The notes below the pieces were generated by a model that saw only the letters and a list, made by a program, of their open reading frames with translations, ran no database searches and had not been told where the DNA came from. A program made the position numbers and the translations under genes. Below are positions 7,363-13,542 of a DNA stretch of 18,187 nucleotides, piece by piece; the stretch's first letter is position 1, and every line of letters starts with the position of its first letter. The DNA comes from Vicinamibacterales bacterium (lineage in GTDB: Bacteria; Acidobacteriota; Vicinamibacteria; Vicinamibacterales; UBA8438), in contig JASLOY010000015.1 in the NCBI GenBank assembly GCA_030745255.1, forward strand, positions 1-18,187. The letters are read 5' to 3'.

Positions 7363-7446
7363 CCGGCGACCCACGGTGCAGGGCTACGCGACACCGCAGT
7401 AGCCCGCACGCTGGACATCCGAAGGGCTGCGCTACAGCGGATCGCC
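7363..7446 (+). repeat. 84-bp direct repeat, copy 2 (contains the DUF3501 stop)
   Basis: Partner of 7178-7261, 80 of 84 identical. It repeats the 3' end of the serine hydrolase gene out of its coding context, then contains the stop (7432-7434, TAG on the minus strand) and the last codons of the DUF3501 gene. Together the copies suggest that the original convergent junction was a single 84-bp segment with about 29 bases between the stops. Confidence 0.92.
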
Positions 7447-8013
7447 GGCGATTTCCCTTCGGGTTTCTTCCGACACCACCGCCTGGGCCTGGTATGACGG
7501 GTGGTCAATGCGCAGTCGCAACACGGTGCCGTCCCGCCCGAGCGCGTCGGTTTGCTCGGGGCTGAGGATCCACTTGACGTACTGCACGGCGGACACGCCC
7601 CGTTCGTCGATCTGACCACGGTCGAACGTCGCCAGCACCGGATCGGTGTCGCCGATATGCAACCAGACGTGTCTGTCGATTCCGACGAACTTCGGTAGAA
7701 ACGTGCTCCGCTCTGTGGCCGTCTCGTACTCGAACATGATCGTCGCCGAGAGCTCGTGTTTCTGTGGAATCAGCGGGTTGTAGGCCTCGAACTCGTCGGC
7801 GACGGCGTGGGGCCTGGTCCAGCTGTCCTCGGCCCGCAACATCTCCTGCACCTGGTAGCGCATCGTCTCGCGGCACTCGAAGTGCACCGAGCAGTGGTCG
7901 CCCACCAACACACGCCGCTTGTCCTTGAGCACCTGGATGCGACGTCTGAATGCGGGGCGTGCCTGCTCGTACTCGCTCTTGCCCTGGATGTCGCGCGCGG
8001 TCAATAGTGTCAC
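7432..8013 (-). CDS. DUF3501 family protein
   Basis: A 193-residue protein with a GTG start at 8013, preceded by GAGAGGG about 7 bases upstream. DUF3501 features are clear: LTARDI and YEQARPAFRRRI near the N-terminus, FECRETMRYQVQEMLRAE at about 45-62, EAYNPLIPQKHELSATIMFEY at about 75-96, then GIDRHVWLHIGD and a closing LRIDHPSYQAQ. It is soluble, with no signal peptide or membrane segment. The family has no established biochemical function. Its genes are repeatedly found beside rubrerythrin and an HdrD/GlpC-like Fe-S protein, as here, so a role in the same peroxide or electron-transfer pathway is a reasonable inference. Forty-four bases separate it from the Fe-S gene; that gap is filled by 7-base repeats. 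Confidence 0.88.
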   Translation of the reverse strand: MTLLTARDIQGKSEYEQARPAFRRRIQVLKDKRRVLVGDHCSVHFECRETMRYQVQEMLRAEDSWTRPHAVADEFEAYNPLIPQKHELSATIMFEYETATERSTFLPKFVGIDRHVWLHIGDTDPVLATFDRGQIDERGVSAVQYVKWILSPEQTDALGRDGTVLRLRIDHPSYQAQAVVSEETRREIAGDPL

Positions 8014-8022
8014 CGGTCTACC

Positions 8023-8071
8023 CTCTCAATCTCTCAGTTCTCGTCACTCGTCACTCGTCATTCTTCAGAGT
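8023..8071. repeat. 7-base-phased tandem repeat between two operon genes
   Basis: Seven consecutive units of 7 bases on the plus strand: CTCTCAA, TCTCTCA, GTTCTCG, TCACTCG, TCACTCG, TCATTCT, TCAGAGT. The two TCACTCG units are identical and the others diverge. On the minus strand the array forms the last codons and TGA stop (8058-8060) of the Fe-S protein, and also supplies the purine-rich ribosome binding site (GAGAGGG) of the DUF3501 gene. Confidence 0.7.
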
Positions 8072-9434
8072 CGATGCGGGTTGGAAAGCCATCGACTTCG
8101 TATGCCCGGTCGATTACTTCCAGCGGATGTAGCGCCTTCTTGCCACAGGCCTGCTCGAACTGCACCGCGGCCAGCGGGCACTCGGTCGCCCAGACCTCGG
8201 CGTCAGCCTGCTGCATGCCATCAAACGCCTTTTCACCGTTCTTCAGCGAAAGCTGGAAGTACTCCGTCTTCATCGCCCAGGTCCCGTCGTGACCGCAACA
8301 TTCCGCGGTCAGCTTCGGTGTGACCCCGGGGATGCGTCGCATCAGGTCTCGTCCGCGGAACCCGATGCTCTGCATCCGCAGGTGACACGGGGCGTGGTAG
8401 GCCACCGGACCACCCGGGGTACTCTTGAAGTCTTCGTTGAACCCGCCTGCCTTGCGCAGGTCATGAAGATACTCACAGGCGTCCTTCGTGGCGGCGGCAA
8501 CGGTGCGGGCGGCAGCGGCCATCCGCGGGTCGTTCGGATCGTCGAGTAGCTCCGGGTACTCCTGCCGCATCATCAGGCTGCAGGTCGGGTTGAGCACCGC
8601 GATTGTCTGCCCCTGCTCGACGAGGGGGAGCAGCGTCTCGACGTTGTTCCGCGCCTGCTGCTGTGCGAAGGCGATGTCACCGCCGTCGAGCGCCGGCATC
8701 CCGCAGCAGTTGAGCTCCGGACAGGCAACCCGGCAGCCGCTGCGTGTCAACACACGGTGGGCGGCCTGCCCGATCTCGGGCCGGTTGTAGTTGACGAAAC
8801 AGGTGGCAAACAACACCACGGGGCGATCGGCTGCGGCGACGGGGGATGCGTCTTGCCGCTGTGCCCAGGCCTCGAACGTGGTCGAAGCGAACTCGGGAAG
8901 CAGCTTGTCCCGGTGGATCCCCACCGCCGTCTCCATCAGCAGGCGGTGGGGCCGGAAGCGGTTGGCGGCGTTGGCGAGACCGGCGGTCCGACAGGCCATC
9001 TTCCCCAGCCGATCGGGATCCCCGAGCATCTTCTCGCGCAGCGGTATTCCCTCTGCGCGTCGCCGGATCGCGTTTGCGCGCAGCATCAGCCTCGGAAAGT
9101 CGAGCTTGAACTCGTGGCCTTCGGCCTCGGTGTAGGGACACTGCGTGTAGCAGAGCTTGCACTGGAAGCACTCGTCGACGACCTGTGTCGTCACCGCGTC
9201 GGGCAGCGACCGCACGTCGCCGCGAGCGTCCACGCCCTCGAACAGCGTCGGGAACGACTGGCAGAACTTGAAACACAGACGGCAGCTGTGACACAGGTCG
9301 AAGCTGCGCTCCAACTCCTGGCTCAGCGCCGCCTTGTCCCAGTACTTGGACTCGTTCGGGTTGTAGCTCAACCCGTCGGAGGGCTCGTGCCCGATGTGGT
9401 CGAGTCGTCCGTCCCGTTCGGTGTCGGCGGCCAT
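8058..9434 (-). CDS. HdrD/GlpC-like (Fe-S)-binding protein with two CCG domains
   Basis: A 458-residue soluble protein. Two [4Fe-4S] ferredoxin-type motifs lie at C48/C51/C54/C58 and C89/C92/C95/C99. The C-terminal half holds two CCG (heterodisulfide reductase D type) domains: C212, C243-C244-G-M and C285 in the first, and C350, C379-C380-G and C419 in the second. This is the architecture of GlpC and of HdrD-like electron-transfer proteins. It sits 14 bases downstream of rubrerythrin, whose reduction needs an electron donor, so it may feed electrons to rubrerythrin; that is inference. Annotation as anaerobic glycerol-3-phosphate dehydrogenase subunit C is unlikely because no glpA or glpB is nearby. 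Its last two residues fall in a 7-base repeat. No strong ribosome binding site precedes the ATG. Confidence 0.88.
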   Translation of the reverse strand: MAADTERDGRLDHIGHEPSDGLSYNPNESKYWDKAALSQELERSFDLCHSCRLCFKFCQSFPTLFEGVDARGDVRSLPDAVTTQVVDECFQCKLCYTQCPYTEAEGHEFKLDFPRLMLRANAIRRRAEGIPLREKMLGDPDRLGKMACRTAGLANAANRFRPHRLLMETAVGIHRDKLLPEFASTTFEAWAQRQDASPVAAADRPVVLFATCFVNYNRPEIGQAAHRVLTRSGCRVACPELNCCGMPALDGGDIAFAQQQARNNVETLLPLVEQGQTIAVLNPTCSLMMRQEYPELLDDPNDPRMAAAARTVAAATKDACEYLHDLRKAGGFNEDFKSTPGGPVAYHAPCHLRMQSIGFRGRDLMRRIPGVTPKLTAECCGHDGTWAMKTEYFQLSLKNGEKAFDGMQQADAEVWATECPLAAVQFEQACGKKALHPLEVIDRAYEVDGFPTRIDSEE

Positions 9435-9448
9435 CGTCGAGGGTGCTT

Positions 9449-9865
9449 CTAGAAGTCGTCGAGCGCCTTCTGGAACTTGCCGGCGTGCGAACGCTCGGCC
9501 TTGGCTAGCGTCTCGAACCAGTCGGCGATCTCGCCAAAGCCCTCATTGCGGGCGGTCTTGGCCATACCCGGATACATGTCGGTGTACTCATGGGTCTCGC
9601 CGGCCACGGCGGAAGCGAGCATTTCCGTGACGTCGGTCATCGGCATGTCGGTGGCCGGGTCGGCCACCTTCTTCAGATAGTCGAGGTGCCCGTGGGCGTG
9701 ACCGGTCTCGCCCTCGCCGGTAGCGCGAAACAGGCCGGCCACCTCCGGGTAGCCCTCGATGTCGGCCGACTTCGCGAAAAACAGATAGCGTCGGTTCGCC
9801 TGCGACTCGCCGGCAAATGCGTCTTTCAGATTCTGCTGGGTCTTGCTGCCTTTCAACTCGGCCAT
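9449..9865 (-). CDS. rbr: rubrerythrin (ferritin-like domain only)
   Basis: A 138-residue protein started at MAELKGSKTQ, with GGGAGGA about 8 bases upstream. An upstream extension of the frame is antisense to nothing useful and overlaps perR, so it is not used. The diiron ligands are visible: E20 (FAGESQANRRY), E53 and H56 (ETGH), E90 and E93 (GETHEY), E124 and H127 (ERSH). Classical rubrerythrins are about 190 residues and end in a rubredoxin domain with two CxxC pairs; here that domain is absent and the chain contains no Cys. Rubrerythrin reduces hydrogen peroxide to water, so electrons must come from a partner, perhaps the adjacent Fe-S protein. perR lies immediately upstream and is its likely regulator. 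Confidence 0.93.
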   Translation of the reverse strand: MAELKGSKTQQNLKDAFAGESQANRRYLFFAKSADIEGYPEVAGLFRATGEGETGHAHGHLDYLKKVADPATDMPMTDVTEMLASAVAGETHEYTDMYPGMAKTARNEGFGEIADWFETLAKAERSHAGKFQKALDDF

Positions 9866-9908
9866 CGTGTGGTTCCTCCCGGGTGTGGATGACGGTTTCT
9901 GACGTGAT

Positions 9909-10331
9909 TCAGTCGGTGGTCCGGCAGTTCGAGCAGACCACGTCGTACTCGACGCGGACCTCGAGGACGGCGAGACCGCCGGGTAGCTCGGTCGGCGTCG
10001 CCGCCGCCGCGGCGACATCGCGATCGATGTCGAAGATTGCTCCGCACATGCGGCATATCGCATGGTCGTGGGCCGCCTTCGTGCCGTCGACACGCAGCTT
10101 GCCGTCCACCTCGGACAGCTTGCGGACCAGTCCGGCACGGACGAACGTGCCCAATGTGCTGTACACCGTCGAGAGCGAGACAGACGGGTGGCTGTCGGCC
10201 AGTCCCTGATGAATCTCCTCGGCGCTGGGGTGGTTCCGGTTCCGCTCTACCGCATCGAGGATCGCGAGCCTAGGGCCGGTCACTTTCAGCCCGGCGGCCT
10301 GGAGTCTCTCGGCGCGTTCAGAAGGGGCCAT
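9909..10331 (-). CDS. perR: PerR-type Fur family peroxide sensor/repressor
   Basis: A 140-residue Fur-family protein with an N-terminal winged helix (SAEEIHQGL, SLSTVYSTLGTFVRAGLVRKL). The structural zinc site is C93/C96 and C133/C136. The regulatory metal ligands line up with Bacillus subtilis PerR at a constant offset of 3: H34 (H37), D82 (D85), H88 (H91), H90 (H93) and D101 (D104). The Asp at 101, where Fur has Glu, is the diagnostic PerR feature. In PerR, peroxide oxidises the iron-binding His residues and releases DNA. The gene heads a run with rubrerythrin 43 bases downstream, so autoregulation and control of that operon are expected. Annotators may call it simply Fur family; zinc or iron uptake control is less likely from the ligands and the context. 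Confidence 0.92.
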   Translation of the reverse strand: MAPSERAERLQAAGLKVTGPRLAILDAVERNRNHPSAEEIHQGLADSHPSVSLSTVYSTLGTFVRAGLVRKLSEVDGKLRVDGTKAAHDHAICRMCGAIFDIDRDVAAAAATPTELPGGLAVLEVRVEYDVVCSNCRTTD

Positions 10332-10375
10332 CGGTCCGCATCTCAGTGATATTAATTCCGATCTCGGTGCAATTC
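10332..10375 (-). promoter_or_regulatory. AT-rich candidate promoter/operator of the perR-rbr operon
   Basis: These 44 bases between the HExxH gene stop and the perR ATG are far richer in A and T than their surroundings. Read on the minus strand they contain AAGAATTGCACC, then CCGAGATCGG (4-bp inverted arms) and GGAATTAATATCAC. TTGCAC followed after 15 bases by TATCAC is a possible -35/-10 pair with short spacing. A PerR operator here is likely from context, but no perfect copy of the Bacillus Per box is present. Confidence 0.4.
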
Positions 10376-10930
10376 TTATTCTAGTGCCTGTTGCGCGGCA
10401 GTCAAGTGGGTGTCGTCGAACAAGCCGAGTTGGTAGGGTTCAGGGCGGTTGAAGTAGGCGGCGAGCTGCTCGCGGAGCCAAACGATGTAGCGGCGATTCC
10501 GCTGCCGGACTTCGATGGCGCTCACGCAGAACTGGCGAACAGCGTGGGCGTGGCGGCGCCACGACCGGCCATCGCAGTCAATGTCTAGATAGCACGGTTT
10601 TTCGTCCAGAAACAGGGCATCCCTCGCCAGAGTCCAGATGTCGCACTGCACTTCCCCGCTGGGAATCAGACCGAGCCCCGGTGTCTGCACGAGGTGCGTC
10701 AGCTCGTGCCCGATGGTGAAGTACGTCACCATCCGTCTGCGGTACGGGTTCAGACGGATGAGCCGCTCGCTGGGATACGCCAGGCCGTCCACACCGCGGC
10801 TGGCGGTCAACCCGAGGGTGACACGCTCATCGCCCAGTTCGGGAAACAATGTCAGGGCCCGTTCCACCCGTGAGACCAGCTCGAGTGTTGCGGCCGCGGC
10901 CATAGGTTTCGTGAGAGCCAGCTGCGCCAT
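10376..10930 (-). CDS. HExxH metallopeptidase-like protein
   Basis: A 184-residue protein with no signal peptide. TIGHELTHLVQ (HELTH at 75-79) is a zinc-peptidase motif with catalytic Glu76. SGEVQCDIWTLARDALFLDE follows at about 91-110 and offers E93 or D97 as a third ligand, an arrangement seen in SprT-like and related minimal gluzincins. Many Arg residues follow (SWRRHAHAVRQF, RQRNRRYIVW), suggesting a basic C-terminal region. I cannot assign a named family. It is 44 bases upstream of perR on the same strand but separated by an AT-rich putative promoter, so co-regulation with the peroxide operon is not certain. The start at 10930 has no strong ribosome binding site; an ATG at residue 10 is possible. 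Confidence 0.72.
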   Translation of the reverse strand: MAQLALTKPMAAAATLELVSRVERALTLFPELGDERVTLGLTASRGVDGLAYPSERLIRLNPYRRRMVTYFTIGHELTHLVQTPGLGLIPSGEVQCDIWTLARDALFLDEKPCYLDIDCDGRSWRRHAHAVRQFCVSAIEVRQRNRRYIVWLREQLAAYFNRPEPYQLGLFDDTHLTAAQQALE

Positions 10931-10990
10931 CGAGCATCGACGATATCAGGTCAGCGCAACCTTCCCTGGACCGTTTCCGTCCAACAACCC

Positions 10991-13480
10991 ATGCGACCTC
11001 TTCGTCGCGCCGTCCGCACCCTGCTTCGGACGCCGTTCGTGACCGGCGTTGCCGTGCTGTCGTTGGCGCTCGGCACCGGAGCCAACGCGGCGATCTTCTC
11101 GATGTTCGACGCGATCTTGTTCGAGGAGCTGCCGGCGCGCGACCCCGGGGAGCTCGTCAACCTGCTCTCGCCCGGCCCCAAACCTGGATCACAGTCGACC
11201 AACATGGGTGGCGACAGCGACCACGTCTTCAGCTACCCGATGTTCCGGGACCTCGAGCGCGAGCAGACCGTCTTCACCGGGATCGCCGGCCATCGCTCCT
11301 TCGGTGCAAATCTCGCCCACGGCGGACAGACCGCAAGCGGGCAGGGGATGCTGGTCTCCGGCAGCTACTTTCCGGTGCTGGGTCTGCGCCCCGTCCTCGG
11401 GCGCCTCTTCACTCCGGATGACGACCGCACCCCGGGCGCACATCCGGTGGTCGTCCTGGCCTACGACCACTGGCGGCGTCGATTCGACGAGAGCCCAGCG
11501 ATACTCAACGACACGGTGATCGTAAATGGCCAGGCGATGACGGTCGTCGGTGTCGCGCCGCGCGGCTTCCATGGCACGACCGTGGGCGAGCGGCCCGACG
11601 TGTTCGTGCCGCTCACGATGAGCGCGCCGATGCGGGGACGCGACGACGTCGACAACCGCCGGTCCTACTGGGTGTATCTGTTTGCCAGGCTCGCTTCGGG
11701 TCTGTCGATCGATGCCGCCACGACCGGTGTCAACGTGCCATACGGCGCGATCATCAACGATGTCGAGCTGGCCTTGCAGCAGGGTCTCACCGACCGCACC
11801 CTCGAACGGTTTGCCGCCAAGCAGATCGCGCTTACTCCGGGCGCGCGGGGTCAGAGCAATCTCCTGCGAGAGGCGGCGGCGCCATTGTTTCTCCTGCTGA
11901 GCGTGACCGGCGTCGTGCTGCTGCTAGCCTGCGTGAACATCGCCAACCTGCTGCTGGCAAAGACCGCCGACCGCGCCGGCGAGATGGCGGTGCGGCTGTC
12001 GATGGGGGCGACCCGCGGACAGCTCATCCGGCAACTGCTGGCCGAGTCGTGGCTGCTGGCCGGGTTCGGTGGGTTGGGCGGCCTCCTTGTCGCCCGCTGG
12101 ACGCTGGCCTTCATCGCGTCGATGCTGCCGCCCGAGGCGACAGCGATCATCGAATTCCGCCTGGATGCCACGATGCTCCTGTTCACCGGGACGCTGGCGC
12201 TCGCGACCGGACTGCTGTTCGGCTTGCTCCCGGCGTGGCACAGCACCAAGCCCGACCTGTCGGCGACCTTGAAGGGGCAGACGGGCCGGTCGACGGGCGG
12301 GCGCACGGCAAAGCGATTCCGCAGCGGGCTGGCCACGGCGCAGATCGGGCTGTCGATGGCCCTGCTCGTCATGGCGGGTCTATTCACCCGCAGCCTGATC
12401 AATGTCAGCCGGGTCGAGTTGGGTATCCAGTCCGACAACCTGATGACCTTTCGCGTTTCTCCACGGCTGAATGGGTACACGCCCGAGCGATCGCTGGCCC
12501 TCTTCGAGCAGATGGAGGATGAGATGGCCGCGCTTCCGGGTGTCGTCGACGTCGCCGCCTCGACCATCCCGTTGCTGGCCGGAAGCAACACGAACAACAG
12601 CGTGTCGGTCCAAGGGTTCGAGGCCGGCCCCGACACCAACACGAGCGCCAGCACGAACAACATCGGGGCAGGGTACTTCGGCACGATGGGCATCCCCCTG
12701 CTCGCGGGGCGAGAGTTCACACGGAGCGACGGGGTGGAGGCACCGAAGGTCGCCATTGTCAACGAGGCGTTCGCGCGCAAGTTCGAGCTCGGCCTCGATG
12801 TCGTCGGCAGGCGGATGCGGCGGGGCCGAGGCGACGAGCTCGATATCGAGATCGTGGGGCTGGTCCAGGACGCGAAGTACAGCGAAGTGAAGCGCGAGAT
12901 TCCGGCTCAATACTTCGTCCCGTATCGCCAGGCCGCCGCCACCGTCATGAGCTTCTATCTGCGCACGGCATCGGACCCTGCCGCGCTGCTTCCGGTCGTC
13001 CCACGGATCGTCGCTCGTCTCGACCCGAACCTGCCGGTGGAGCTGCCCCGTACCATGGAGGACCAGATTCGCGACAACGTCGCTGTCGACCGTCTGATCG
13101 GCACGCTGTCGGCGGCGTTCGCCGTGCTGGCGACGTTGCTTGCGGCGGTCGGGCTCTACGGTGTGCTGGCCTACACCGTCACACAACGCACCCGGGAGAT
13201 CGGGTTGCGGATGGCGTTGGGCGCAGACGGCGCCCGGGTACGACGGATGGTGCTGGGGCAGGTCGGCTGGATGACGGTGATCGGCGGCGCCGCGGGCGTG
13301 GCGCTGGCCGTCGTGGCCGGCCGGCTCGCCCAGTCGTTGTTGTTCGAGCTCGAGGGCCACGACCCCCTGGCGATCGCCGGGGCGACGGTGGCGCTTTGCG
13401 TCGTGGCGCTGACCGCCGGGTTCATTCCCGCCCGGCGCGCCTCCCGAATCGAGCCGATGCGGGCGCTCCGCTACGAATAG
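10991..13480 (+). CDS. ADOP-type MacB/FtsX-like ABC transporter permease
   Basis: An 829-residue membrane protein. It opens with RRAVRTLLRTPFVTGVAVLSLALGTGANAA, the typical start and first membrane helix of the duplicated permease family. A periplasmic MacB-type core domain (about 45-290) follows, then an FtsX domain with several helices (about 298-440, including LLLACVNIANLLLAKT), a second periplasmic domain (about 470-690) and a final FtsX domain (about 700-829) with TREIGLRMALGA and the closing ARRASRIEPMRALRYE. This two-fold layout is the Acidobacterial duplicated orphan permease. No ATP-binding subunit is encoded nearby, hence orphan. Such proteins are thought to act in export or envelope processes; the substrate is unknown. 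It is about 20 residues shorter at the N-terminus than many relatives, and the ATG has no obvious ribosome binding site. Confidence 0.93.
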   Translation: MRPLRRAVRTLLRTPFVTGVAVLSLALGTGANAAIFSMFDAILFEELPARDPGELVNLLSPGPKPGSQSTNMGGDSDHVFSYPMFRDLEREQTVFTGIAGHRSFGANLAHGGQTASGQGMLVSGSYFPVLGLRPVLGRLFTPDDDRTPGAHPVVVLAYDHWRRRFDESPAILNDTVIVNGQAMTVVGVAPRGFHGTTVGERPDVFVPLTMSAPMRGRDDVDNRRSYWVYLFARLASGLSIDAATTGVNVPYGAIINDVELALQQGLTDRTLERFAAKQIALTPGARGQSNLLREAAAPLFLLLSVTGVVLLLACVNIANLLLAKTADRAGEMAVRLSMGATRGQLIRQLLAESWLLAGFGGLGGLLVARWTLAFIASMLPPEATAIIEFRLDATMLLFTGTLALATGLLFGLLPAWHSTKPDLSATLKGQTGRSTGGRTAKRFRSGLATAQIGLSMALLVMAGLFTRSLINVSRVELGIQSDNLMTFRVSPRLNGYTPERSLALFEQMEDEMAALPGVVDVAASTIPLLAGSNTNNSVSVQGFEAGPDTNTSASTNNIGAGYFGTMGIPLLAGREFTRSDGVEAPKVAIVNEAFARKFELGLDVVGRRMRRGRGDELDIEIVGLVQDAKYSEVKREIPAQYFVPYRQAAATVMSFYLRTASDPAALLPVVPRIVARLDPNLPVELPRTMEDQIRDNVAVDRLIGTLSAAFAVLATLLAAVGLYGVLAYTVTQRTREIGLRMALGADGARVRRMVLGQVGWMTVIGGAAGVALAVVAGRLAQSLLFELEGHDPLAIAGATVALCVVALTAGFIPARRASRIEPMRALRYE

Positions 13481-13542
13481 CGGTGAGGTGCCCTGGTCGC
13501 GAACAGGCGCTTCTTGACTTGTCCTCTCCCGGCCCGTCCGGC

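Noticed and set aside
8058..9434. Anaerobic glycerol-3-phosphate dehydrogenase subunit C (glpC) as a specific name
   Set aside because: The domain layout fits, but there is no glpA or glpB and the neighbours are perR, rubrerythrin and DUF3501, so a generic HdrD/GlpC-like call is safer.
9866..10138. Longer start for rubrerythrin
   Set aside because: The extension is Ser/Arg-rich low-complexity sequence antisense-like in composition, overlaps perR, and ignores the strong GGGAGGA site before the ATG at 9865.
13481..13542. Terminator between the convergent permease and tannase-family genes
   Set aside because: Only short 4-bp GC arms are visible and no U-tract follows on either strand.
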